Source of the DNA: an uncultured Sphingobium sp.
GTDB taxonomy: Bacteria; Pseudomonadota; Alphaproteobacteria; Sphingomonadales; Sphingomonadaceae
Reading direction: 5' to 3'
DNA: 19,200 bases
Assembly (NCBI GenBank): GCA_913773715.1
Contig: CAJYHD010000100.1
Coordinates: 1-19,200 of the forward strand
The notes under the pieces are model-generated. The model was not told the DNA's origin. It saw nothing but the letters and a program-made list of their open reading frames with translations, and did not search any database. The stretch's first letter is position 1. Each line of letters begins with the position of its first letter. Below are positions 12,587 to 19,200 of the stretch, piece after piece. The position numbers and the translations under genes are program-made.

Positions 12587-13749
12587 GCCTTCACCGCGAC
12601 TTGCTCGTCTTGGACACGCAAGGAGCGCAGCACCTCGTCCGTATGCTCGCCGAGCCGGGGAGCATGGCGATCTATGCGGAACGGACTCTCGCTGAACGTC
12701 ACCGGTGACCGTATCGCGCGATAGGTTCCTCCGGCGGGGTGCTCCGCCGGCTCGAACAGCTTCACGGCCTTGACGTGCGGGTCTTCGAAGATGTCGGCCA
12801 ACCGGATGACCGGCATGCACGGAATGTCAGCGGACTCGCAGAAGGCGATCCATTCGGCCGTCGACCTGCGCACAGCCTCTTCGCGGACGGCCGCGTAGAG
12901 CGTCTCGAAATGATCCTGCCGCGTATCGATGGTCGTGAACCGCGCATCGTGGAGAAGATCGTCTCGTCCGGTGAAGATGAAGAAATCGCGCCAGTTCCGG
13001 TCCGAGTACGGAAGGATGCAGGCATGGCCATCGGCGGTAGCGAACGGGCGTCGCTCGCTGCTGCGGATCCTGGGATATCCGAGAGGCCCGCGGGGCGGGA
13101 TGAACGCACCGCCACCGAAATGCTCGACGAGGTTGAAATCGATCGCGACCTCGAACATCGGCACCTCGATCGCCTGCCCTTCACCGGTGCGCAGTCGGTG
13201 GAAAAGAGCGCCGAGAATGGCGGTGGCGACCGCCTGTCCAGCGATCTTGTCGCATATGACCGACGGTGCGTAGGACGGCTCACCGGTCAGATCTTCCGAG
13301 AGCGCCGCAAATCCCGAAGATGCTTGGATCAAGTCGTCGTAGGCTGGCCGTGCGGCATATGGGCCACCGGCCCCGAAGCCGTAAGACGCACAGTAGACGA
13401 TGCTTTCATTGATCGCGCGACACTTCGCATAGTCGAAGCCCAGCCTGCTCATCACCGGATGACGAAGATTGTGCATGATCACGTCTGCGGTCGCGATAAG
13501 CTGTCTCAGGGCATCACGGCCATCATCGGACTTCAGGTCGAGTACGACGCTGCGTTTGTTGCGGTTGAGGTTGAGGAACATACCGCTCAGATCGTCGACG
13601 AGATGCGGCCGATGTGCTCTTACGCTGTCGCCCGTCGGTGGTTCGATCTTGATGACGTCCGCACCCATGTCGGCGAGTATGCGACTGGCGAACGGTCCCA
13701 TGATGACCGTCGTGAGGTCGAGTATCCGTATGCCGGAAAGTATCTGCAT
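12583..13749 (-). CDS. CaiB/BaiF-type (family III) CoA-transferase
   Basis: The 388-residue protein begins MQILSGIRILDLTTVIMGPF at ATG 13749, preceded by AGGAGAAGGA; an upstream start adds non-family residues. The family N-terminus, ADMGADVIKIEPPTGD (26-41), FLNLNRNKRSVVLDL, and the catalytic Asp D167 (ICDKIAG, the position of Asp169 in formyl-CoA transferase) are all present, followed by LFHRLRTGEGQ. It moves CoA between carboxylic acids and probably activates the pathway substrate. It is the first gene of the operon, so expression probably starts upstream of it, in the gap carrying an IclR-type site. Confidence 0.92.
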   Translation of the reverse strand: MQILSGIRILDLTTVIMGPFASRILADMGADVIKIEPPTGDSVRAHRPHLVDDLSGMFLNLNRNKRSVVLDLKSDDGRDALRQLIATADVIMHNLRHPVMSRLGFDYAKCRAINESIVYCASYGFGAGGPYAARPAYDDLIQASSGFAALSEDLTGEPSYAPSVICDKIAGQAVATAILGALFHRLRTGEGQAIEVPMFEVAIDFNLVEHFGGGAFIPPRGPLGYPRIRSSERRPFATADGHACILPYSDRNWRDFFIFTGRDDLLHDARFTTIDTRQDHFETLYAAVREEAVRRSTAEWIAFCESADIPCMPVIRLADIFEDPHVKAVKLFEPAEHPAGGTYRAIRSPVTFSESPFRIDRHAPRLGEHTDEVLRSLRVQDEQVAVKA

Positions 13750-13948
13750 CCGCGTCCTTCTCCTGGCCCACAGCAAAGGGAACAGCGACTTCATCGCGGT
13801 CGGTGTGCTGGCCTCTTTTCCCGTGCGATTGCAGGCAGTCTGACTGCAGCGCGACGGTCCTAGCTTGGATACGCCACCTCGGTCCGCGCATGAAGATGCC
13901 GAGCCAAAAATCCATATTTGGATTTAGCGCATCGAGCGCTTAGGTCGT
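13750..13948. promoter_or_regulatory. Leader and promoter region of the catabolic operon
   Basis: These 199 bases lie between the iclR stop and the CaiB/BaiF start. A 24-bp site matching one upstream of iclR occurs at 13904-13927. No clear -35/-10 pair was found downstream of it on the minus strand. A weak CTCGG...CCGAG inverted repeat is present near 13880-13904. No gene is supported. Confidence 0.4.
13904..13927 (-). promoter_or_regulatory. Putative IclR-type operator, copy 1 (catabolic operon side)
   Basis: Read on the minus strand the site begins CTAAATCCAAATAT and ends TTTTTGG. It matches the site at 14764-14787 at 21 of 24 positions. It contains AAATCC and GGATTT as inverted arms around a 6-base spacer (13908-13925). 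It lies 154 bases upstream of the CaiB/BaiF start and just after the iclR stop. Confidence 0.6.
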
Positions 13949-14752
13949 CTAGCCTGCCTCGAGGCTGTCGACCGATGTCTTGAGCAACGACACCAGCCGG
14001 TCCTGTCCGGCATCAACGCGATCGATCCGGCCGGCGAGCGAGATTGCCATCTGCTGCCATCCTCCGGTGACATGCGGCGGCAACGGAACGGCGATGGCTC
14101 CGTGCTCTGGGTTCACCATCCCGAGGGAAACATAATGGCCCTCGCGCCGTATCGTCTCGATCCGATGCATCGTGTCCTTGAGCGTGAGAGCTGCCGCATC
14201 GGCATCGTCCTGAGCTCGCGTCCGATGGACGATGGATCGGATTTCGGCGTCTTCGAGAGAAGACAGCAACACGAGGCCTGCGGCACTGCGCGCCGCGTAT
14301 CGTCGCGCGGTCAAGGTGATGTGCACATCCCCAGGCCCTGGGTGCTGAACGACATTCAGATATTGCACGAAGATGCCGGCCCTCGACGTGAGGCACGCCG
14401 CCACGCCGCTGGCAGCCGACAGATCTTCGAGCATCGTGAGCACCGACCCGTCCCGGAAATACCCATTGTCGCGCCACGTTGCGAGGACCGCCGTGCGGAG
14501 CGACGGGAGATATGTCTTCCGGGCGACATCGAAATCGAGATACCCCATGCGCGCCATGCTGTTCAGCAAGAGCGATGCGGAGCTTTGTGGAATCCCGAGA
14601 CGGCTGGCGATTTCATTCGCCCGCGCCGGACGCCTGATCTCGTCGAAGAACTCTATGACCCGGAAGGCGCGCGCGGCAGACCGGACGGCGGTCGGCGCGT
14701 CTGTGATGTCCTCCACCATCGGCACGGCCGACCAACTTCCCGGCTTCGCCAT
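13949..14752 (-). CDS. IclR-family transcriptional regulator
   Basis: This 267-residue protein has an N-terminal winged helix (about 22-80: VRSAARAFRVIEFFDEIRRP, ANEIASRLGIPQSSASLLLN, GYLDFD) and a C-terminal effector-binding domain (about 95-265, including SAAGLVLLSSL and RREGHYVSLGMVNPEHGAIAVPL). IclR regulators often control aromatic or organic-acid catabolism. The ATG at 14752 has GGGAG 7 bases upstream. It lies between the catabolic operon downstream and a divergent acyl-CoA dehydrogenase, with matching 24-bp sites on both sides, so it probably controls both and itself. Activator or repressor mode cannot be told. Confidence 0.92.
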   Translation of the reverse strand: MAKPGSWSAVPMVEDITDAPTAVRSAARAFRVIEFFDEIRRPARANEIASRLGIPQSSASLLLNSMARMGYLDFDVARKTYLPSLRTAVLATWRDNGYFRDGSVLTMLEDLSAASGVAACLTSRAGIFVQYLNVVQHPGPGDVHITLTARRYAARSAAGLVLLSSLEDAEIRSIVHRTRAQDDADAAALTLKDTMHRIETIRREGHYVSLGMVNPEHGAIAVPLPPHVTGGWQQMAISLAGRIDRVDAGQDRLVSLLKTSVDSLEAG

Positions 14753-14903
14753 CGCGCTCCCGATCTAAATCCAAATATTGATAATTGGTGGTTGATATCG
14801 CTTCTCGGTTCAACCGGGAATATTAGGTCGGGAAACTTCGGGAGCCGCTCCAGTACGTCGTGAGGATAGCGAGGTAGCTCCCTTCCAAGAGAAGGCCCTC
14901 GCC
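14753..14903. promoter_or_regulatory. Divergent iclR/acyl-CoA dehydrogenase control region
   Basis: This 151-base gap separates two divergent starts and is AT-rich at 14764-14800. It holds the second IclR-type site and a small perfect palindrome, CGGTTCAACCG (14805-14815). TTGATA occurs at 14778-14783 and 14791-14796, but no well-spaced -10 element could be paired with either. Confidence 0.45.
14764..14787 (+). promoter_or_regulatory. Putative IclR-type operator, copy 2 (iclR promoter side)
   Basis: The site begins CTAAATCCAAATATTGAT and ends ATTGG. It matches the minus-strand reading of 13904-13927 with three mismatches in 24. It ends 12 bases from the iclR start, suggesting autoregulation, and lies about 117 bases upstream of the divergent acyl-CoA dehydrogenase. 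Confidence 0.6.
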
Positions 14904-16601
14904 GTGTCATATCGTCCGCCACTGGAAGCCATCGAGTGCGTCCTGACCCACGTTTCGCAGCTGGATGGACTGCTCGGCTCGAAGCACTTCGACTCCTGCG
15001 GCGCCGACGAGGTTCGGGCTATTCTCGAGGCGGTCGCGAAGTTCGCGGGCTCGGAGATCGCGCCGTTGCGGCGGATCGGCGATCTCGAAGGCGCAAGGCT
15101 CGAGCAGGGAAGCGTGCTCATGCCTCGGGGATACAAGGAGGCGTACGCCAGTTTCGTCGATGGGGGCTACGGCGCCACGGCCGTCGGCACGAATTTCGGC
15201 GGCCTCGGTCTGCCCCATTGCATCGAGGTAGCTGCTCTCGAGCTCATTGGCGGTGCCGACATGGCATTCGGGCTTTGCCCGATTCTGACGGCTGGAGCGG
15301 TGGACGCGCTGCTTCATCACGGCAGCGAGGGTCAGCGGCAGCGCTATCTGCAGAAGCTGGTGTCTGGCGAATGGACCGGGACGATGAATCTGACCGAGCC
15401 GCAGGCAGGGTCTGATGTCGGCGCCGTGAGGACGATGGCGACACCTGGACCCGACGGTCATTGGTCCATCCGCGGCACGAAGATTTTCATATCGTTCGGT
15501 GATCATGATCTGGCGTCGAACATCGTTCATCTGATCTTGGCGCGGACGCCCGAGGCGCCGGCGGGCACGAGGGGCTTGTCGCTTTTCGTGGCGCCGAAGT
15601 TTCGAGTGGGCGACGATGGCGGATTGGGGAAGGCGAACGGCATCAAGGTCGCATCGCTCGAGCATAAGCTGGGTCTTCATGCCTCGCCCACCTGCGCCCT
15701 CGTATTCGGCGAAGATGATCCGTGCTTGGGTGAACTTGTAGGTCCGCTCCACGGCGGCATGCGCGCGATGTTCACCATGATGAACAATGCTCGTCTCAAT
15801 ATCGGTTTGCAGGGTGTGCAGATAGCCGAGCGCGCACGGCAAGCCGCCATCGGTTACGCGAAGGACCGGATTCAGTCTCGCGCGGTGTCCGGCGCGAGCG
15901 CACTGCCGGTTCCGATCATCGAGCATCCGGACGTACGGCGTATGCTGGTTCGCATGACTGCTTTGACGCACGCGGCGCGGGCCCTCATCTATTTCACCGC
16001 GCTGCAACGTGATCACATGAGTTTGGGCGCGCGCTCGGCAAACGGAAGACTCGAACTGCTGACGCCGCTCGCGAAAGCCTATGCGACCGACGTCGGAAAC
16101 GAGGTCGCTTCACTGGCGATCCAGGTTCACGGAGGGGCCGGATATGTCGAGGAGACCGGCGTCGCCCAGTTGCTGAGGGATGTTCGGATAACCTCGATCT
16201 ATGAAGGCACGAACGGCATTCAGGCCGCCGACCTGGTCTCCCGCAAGATCGGGCTCGATGAAGGTGAACCCTTCGCTGCTTTGATCCTTCAACTGAAGCG
16301 AGAGGCGAGGAACACCGAACTTCTGTCGTTGATACGTTGCTGCGCCGACCTCGGAGACGAGTTGGTGAAAGCTCCTGCGATCGCGCGGCTCTCGGCCAGC
16401 TACCCGTTTCTGACGATGCTCTCGGTCGCGGTCTGTGGCTGGCTGCTCGAGCGCATGCTTTCGGCGGAACTGACCGATCTGCATCGGACCTCGATCCAAT
16501 ACTATCTAGAGCGGATCGTCCCCGAAGCGATGGGCCTTGAGGCCAGCGCTTCCCCGGCTGCCGGTTCGATATTCGCGATTGGCGCAAGCGAATTCGCCTG
16601 A
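14904..16601 (+). CDS. Large acyl-CoA dehydrogenase (about 565 residues, DmdC-like class)
   Basis: The 565-residue protein starts at GTG 14904 with AGAAGG about 9 bases upstream. Its length and extra N- and C-terminal parts are those of the larger acyl-CoA dehydrogenase class that includes DmdC and 3-methylmercaptopropionyl-CoA dehydrogenase. Features are MNLTEPQAGSDVGAV (161-175), GTKIFISFGDHDL (191-203), a central VHGGAGY (408-414) and the catalytic Glu E434 in SIYEGTNGIQ. It oxidises an acyl-CoA to the enoyl-CoA; the substrate is unknown. It diverges from iclR and is a second dehydrogenase beside the smaller one in the operon, so the pathway may have two oxidation steps. Confidence 0.93.
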   Translation: MSYRPPLEAIECVLTHVSQLDGLLGSKHFDSCGADEVRAILEAVAKFAGSEIAPLRRIGDLEGARLEQGSVLMPRGYKEAYASFVDGGYGATAVGTNFGGLGLPHCIEVAALELIGGADMAFGLCPILTAGAVDALLHHGSEGQRQRYLQKLVSGEWTGTMNLTEPQAGSDVGAVRTMATPGPDGHWSIRGTKIFISFGDHDLASNIVHLILARTPEAPAGTRGLSLFVAPKFRVGDDGGLGKANGIKVASLEHKLGLHASPTCALVFGEDDPCLGELVGPLHGGMRAMFTMMNNARLNIGLQGVQIAERARQAAIGYAKDRIQSRAVSGASALPVPIIEHPDVRRMLVRMTALTHAARALIYFTALQRDHMSLGARSANGRLELLTPLAKAYATDVGNEVASLAIQVHGGAGYVEETGVAQLLRDVRITSIYEGTNGIQAADLVSRKIGLDEGEPFAALILQLKREARNTELLSLIRCCADLGDELVKAPAIARLSASYPFLTMLSVAVCGWLLERMLSAELTDLHRTSIQYYLERIVPEAMGLEASASPAAGSIFAIGASEFA

Positions 16602-16623
16602 GGGTCATTGTTGCTTTTGAAGG

Positions 16624-17013
16624 TCAGCCGGAACGGAGCCATGCAAGTGCCGCCATGCGGTCACCGAAGAACCGCGTTTCGGCACCTTCGTTCACCCGCT
16701 CTGCCTGACGCCTCAACAGCGCACCCGAGATGATGACGGCTTTGCGGCCCGGGAATCCAGACTGCGAGAATATGGCGGATAGCGCCGCCACGACCTCTTG
16801 GCTCTGCGCGGGCTGGCGGGATCGGTCGACCAGATAATGCGCGGTTTGCCCGGGGCGGAGGCTGCGGGTTAGTTGTGCGACAGCGGTTCGCCGAGCCGTT
16901 TCGAATTCGATCACCGTCTCCAACGTCCAGAAGCCGATGAATGTAGCGACCAGCAACCCTTGGGGCTCGTCGATGTTCAGATGGAAGCTTGGCTCGAGTT
17001 GAACTTTCGCCAT
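16624..17013 (-). CDS. Small SpoIIAA/STAS-like protein
   Basis: This 129-residue protein starts at ATG 17013 with GAGG about 6 bases upstream. The pattern of strands and helices (GLLVATFIGFWTLETVIEFE, then AHYLVDRSRQPAQSQEVV, KAVIISGALLRRQAERV, TRFFGDRMAALAWL) resembles SpoIIAA-like/STAS-type proteins that many proteobacteria carry as single-domain hypotheticals. No catalytic residues or signal peptide are seen. It converges on the large acyl-CoA dehydrogenase (22 bases between stops) and diverges from the MFS gene. Its role is unknown. Confidence 0.7.
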   Translation of the reverse strand: MAKVQLEPSFHLNIDEPQGLLVATFIGFWTLETVIEFETARRTAVAQLTRSLRPGQTAHYLVDRSRQPAQSQEVVAALSAIFSQSGFPGRKAVIISGALLRRQAERVNEGAETRFFGDRMAALAWLRSG

Positions 17014-17114
17014 TGTCACCTCTTTGCCAATTCCGCTTTCGGCCAGCGACGCGTTCGCTATAACGGCTCGGTCGTTCGTACGACCGGCGAACGCCGGCTT
17101 ATAGTTTGGAGAAG
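17014..17114. promoter_or_regulatory. Divergent control region with nested inverted repeats
   Basis: The 101-base gap between the STAS-like and MFS genes contains CGGTCGT (17069-17075) and ACGACCG (17080-17086), a 7-bp inverted repeat with a TCGT spacer. An outer pair, GCGTTCGC (17051-17058) and GCGAACGC (17087-17094), encloses it. A TTATAG near 17058-17063 on the minus strand could be a -10 element for the STAS-like gene. The repeats look like operators for a dimeric repressor; which regulator binds is unknown. Confidence 0.5.
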
Positions 17115-18434
17115 ATGTCGATGACCAGCCCGAGGATGAAAACAGACCTTGCTGCCCTATCGCCGGCGGACGTCGTGAACACCGCGCCTCGATCAACGGA
17201 GGAACGAGAATTGTCGCTCGCGGGTCAGGCAGCAACTGTCGTTGCTGCCTTCCTCGGCCTGACCGCTGGATACAGCTCGACCTATTTCTACACGTCCGGA
17301 CTATTCCTCATTCCGGTATCGGCCGATCTCGGGGTTTCACGGGGCGAAGCATCACTCGGTCCGCTGGTATGTGCGGTCGGCGCTGCGCTCTTTACGCCGG
17401 CCTTCGGCAAAGCGCTCGACCGCTTCGGACCTTTGGTGGTCGCATTGCTGTCGCTTGTCGGCTTGGCTGCAGGATTCCTCGCGATGTCACTCTTCGGGCA
17501 AAATTTGCCATCCTATCTACTTTGCTCCTTTCTTATCGCGATGCTGGGAGCGGGATCGACGGCCTTATCGTTCTCGCGGCTCGTGCTCCTGGCATTTTCC
17601 CGTCGAAAAGGCCTCGTTCTCGGCTTCGTAATGACCGGGACAGGCGTCGGGGCATTGTGCCTGCCTCCTTTCCTCATGCCGGTGATCGAGGCAGCCGGTT
17701 GGCGAGAAGCCTACCTCGATCTTGCGCTCTTCTCGGGCTTCGCAGCGCTGATCATCGGGTTTCTGATGATGCGCTTTCGTCAGCACTTTACGCCGGAATA
17801 TAACGCTTCACGGAGTACTGCAGACAGCCGAGACCCAGCCCCCGTGTGGCGAGACCCGGCCTTCATCAAGATCGGTGTGATGATCTTCCTTCTAGCGGTC
17901 GCGAGCGTCAGCGTCGTCGTGCACTTTGTCCCCATCCAGATCGGGCATGGCTTGACTGCCGGCGATGCTGCGAAGATCGCAGCGGCTATCGGGCTTTCGT
18001 CGATCGTCGGCCGGATAGCAGCAGGTTTTGCCTTGGACCATGTCCAAGTACGAACCCTGACGTTCATTGCGATCGGCATCGCGATCGTGGGAACAGCCAC
18101 GCTGGCCGTTCCTGGCGAGGTAGGTGGCATTACCAGCGCGGTGCTGATCGGCCTCGTCATGGGTGCGGAATCGGACGTGCTGTCCTTTCTTGCTTTGAGA
18201 TACTTCCCGGCGGCGCAATACGGTCGAGCTTATGGCTATACGTTTTCGCTTTATCTGCTCGGGGGAGCGGCAGGCCCGACGATAGCGGCATTCGGATACG
18301 ACCTTACCGGCAGCTACGATCTGACGCTCGTCGGGATCGGCGCGCTCCTCCTGCTGGCGTTCTACAGCGTGTCCCTTCTTCCGGCCCAGTCTAAAAGACG
18401 CATCACTATTGCAACTCCGGTCGGACGGTCGTAA
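17115..18434 (+). CDS. Major facilitator superfamily transporter
   Basis: This 439-residue protein is strongly hydrophobic with about 12 membrane segments in two halves. The first half shows FGKALDRFGPLVVALLSLVG, the loop between segments 2 and 3 typical of the superfamily (GxxxDRxG), and the second half a related GRIAAGFALDHV. ATG 17115 lies 4 bases after GGAG; ATG 17121 is 10 bases after and equally possible. The general layout fits organic-acid or monocarboxylate carriers. It probably carries the pathway substrate across the inner membrane, as a TonB-dependent receptor gene follows on the same strand 52 bases later. Confidence 0.9.
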   Translation: MSMTSPRMKTDLAALSPADVVNTAPRSTEERELSLAGQAATVVAAFLGLTAGYSSTYFYTSGLFLIPVSADLGVSRGEASLGPLVCAVGAALFTPAFGKALDRFGPLVVALLSLVGLAAGFLAMSLFGQNLPSYLLCSFLIAMLGAGSTALSFSRLVLLAFSRRKGLVLGFVMTGTGVGALCLPPFLMPVIEAAGWREAYLDLALFSGFAALIIGFLMMRFRQHFTPEYNASRSTADSRDPAPVWRDPAFIKIGVMIFLLAVASVSVVVHFVPIQIGHGLTAGDAAKIAAAIGLSSIVGRIAAGFALDHVQVRTLTFIAIGIAIVGTATLAVPGEVGGITSAVLIGLVMGAESDVLSFLALRYFPAAQYGRAYGYTFSLYLLGGAAGPTIAAFGYDLTGSYDLTLVGIGALLLLAFYSVSLLPAQSKRRITIATPVGRS

Positions 18435-18446
18435 GACCGACCGACT
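18419..18446 (+). terminator. Hairpin enclosing the MFS stop codon
   Basis: GTCGGACGGTC (18420-18430) pairs with GACCGACCGAC (18435-18445) with a single A-A mismatch and one further G-T pair outside. The GTAA loop contains the stop codon. No T-run follows, so it may attenuate, or protect the upstream mRNA from decay, rather than terminate before the receptor gene. Confidence 0.4.
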
Positions 18447-18486
18447 CAAAAGCGTCATTCAAGGCGTTGAGGTAAGGAGGGGGGCC

Positions 18487-19200
18487 ATGATGGCTATCAA
18501 GAATCTGTGTGTTTCGGTCTCGGTGCTCGCGCTCGCGTTCCCTGCGCTGGCGTCGGCCCAAACGGTAGCGACGTCGCCGGAACAGCCTCAGCCGCAACGG
18601 TCAGAAAGCGATCGACCGGCAGCAGAGAAATCCACTCCTCCCACCGACGACGCGGTCGCCGACATCGTGGTCACCGGCTCGCGCGCCGCGACGAACGGAA
18701 ACCAGGCGCCCACGCCGGTCACCGTGGTCACGACGCAGTCGCTGCTGCAGTCCACCCCCCGCAGTATCCCCGACGCCCTCACCAAGATACCGCAGTTCTC
18801 CCAGTCGACCGGTCCGGGCCGCTTCCAGCCGGGTGTGTCCGGTCTGACCAGCGTCGGGAATTATCTCAACCTTCGCGGCGTCGGTATCAATCGAAGCCTG
18901 ATCCTGTTCGATGGCCGGCGTGTGCCGGCGAACACGGATTCCGGCTTTGTCGACACGAACACGCTTCCGCAGCTTCTGATCCAGCGGGTCGATGTCGTCA
19001 CGGCGGGCGCGTCCGCCGCTTATGGCTCGGATGCGGTCTCGGGGGTTGTGAACTTCGTCCTCGACCGCAATTTCACCGGTCTCAAGGGCGTGGCGCAGGG
19101 TGGGGTATCCAGCAGGGGGGACGGCGGAAATTATCGGCTTGGTCTCGCCGGCGGCCTCAAATTCGCTGGTGATCGAGGACATTTGCTGGGTAGCGTCGAG
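18487..19200 (+). CDS. TonB-dependent outer-membrane receptor, N-terminal part (runs off the window)
   Basis: The frame is open from ATG 18487 to the right edge (238 residues). A strong site (AAGGAGG, about 7 bases upstream) supports the start; ATG 18490 is adjacent. A signal peptide (hydrophobic to about 24, ending ALASA-Q) is followed by a Pro/Gln-rich linker and the plug domain, opening ADIVVTGSR (58-66) with NLRGVGINRSLILFDGRRVP (128-147) and AAYGSDAVSGVVNFVLDRNF (178-197). The beta-barrel then begins. Such receptors import scarce or bulky substrates in sphingomonads; here the catabolic neighbours suggest uptake of the degraded compound. Confidence 0.95.
   Translation, partial: MMAIKNLCVSVSVLALAFPALASAQTVATSPEQPQPQRSESDRPAAEKSTPPTDDAVADIVVTGSRAATNGNQAPTPVTVVTTQSLLQSTPRSIPDALTKIPQFSQSTGPGRFQPGVSGLTSVGNYLNLRGVGINRSLILFDGRRVPANTDSGFVDTNTLPQLLIQRVDVVTAGASAAYGSDAVSGVVNFVLDRNFTGLKGVAQGGVSSRGDGGNYRLGLAGGLKFAGDRGHLLGSVE

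Noticed and set aside
12739..13863. Plus-strand open frame of 374 codons
   Set aside because: It is antisense to the CaiB/BaiF gene, which has the catalytic Asp and family motifs.
14907..16016. Minus-strand open frame of 369 codons
   Set aside because: It is antisense to the large acyl-CoA dehydrogenase, whose motifs are complete.
1..19200. CRISPR array, insertion sequence, tRNA or rRNA gene
   Set aside because: No regularly spaced repeats, transposase sequence, terminal inverted repeats or RNA-gene signatures were seen when reading the window; a covariance-model scan was not possible.

Overview
The window looks like a high-GC alphaproteobacterium of the sphingomonad type (Sphingomonas/Sphingobium/Novosphingobium). 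The reasons are a TonB-dependent receptor beside catabolic genes, a LuxI whose N-terminus and PhyH neighbour resemble sphingomonad autoinducer loci, and accessory genes (ArdC, DUF2285-type proteins) typical of integrative and conjugative elements (ICEs) in this class. The assignment rests on protein character only; no rRNA or tRNA gene was seen.

Region 1 (1-3270) reads as ICE backbone. On the minus strand it holds a truncated ArdC-type antirestriction protein, a stand-alone SIR2-like protein (candidate anti-phage NADase), a protein with two apparent winged-helix domains, a 47-residue membrane microprotein translationally coupled to that protein, and a 90-residue QseM-like antiactivator. The QseM-like gene diverges from a 68-residue Xre-type regulator (QseC-like), and the gap between them carries operator-like repeats.

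Region 2 (3259-6343, minus strand) is a quorum-sensing block: luxR, luxI, a phytanoyl-CoA dioxygenase-family gene, then a two-part gene whose halves match the two parts of the ICE excision activator FseA of Mesorhizobium ICESym. The halves are joined only by a +1 frameshift at TTT-C-GCT. With the QseM/QseC pair this reproduces, in a probable sphingomonad, the parts list of the Mesorhizobium switch: LuxR/LuxI activates an operon, a programmed frameshift makes FseA, QseM blocks LuxR and FseA, and QseC sets the bistable state. The dioxygenase gene inside the operon is the distinctive addition. I consider this the most interesting system in the window.

Region 3 (6470-19200) is catabolic and may be ICE cargo or flanking chromosome; no attachment site was seen to decide. 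A TetR regulator (6470-7117) faces a tightly packed seven-gene minus-strand operon (13749 down to 7131): CaiB/BaiF CoA-transferase, enoyl-CoA hydratase-like protein, acyl-CoA dehydrogenase, fumarylacetoacetase, cyclase-family hydrolase, and the two subunits of a succinyl-CoA:3-oxoacid CoA-transferase. An IclR regulator (14752-13949) lies upstream, and two near-identical 24-bp sites flank it. Divergent from iclR is a second, larger acyl-CoA dehydrogenase (14904-16601), then a small SpoIIAA/STAS-like protein, an MFS transporter and the start of a TonB-dependent receptor. The set suggests uptake of an organic acid across both membranes, CoA activation, beta-oxidation-like steps, diketone cleavage and activation of the released acetoacetate. 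The substrate cannot be named from the sequence.
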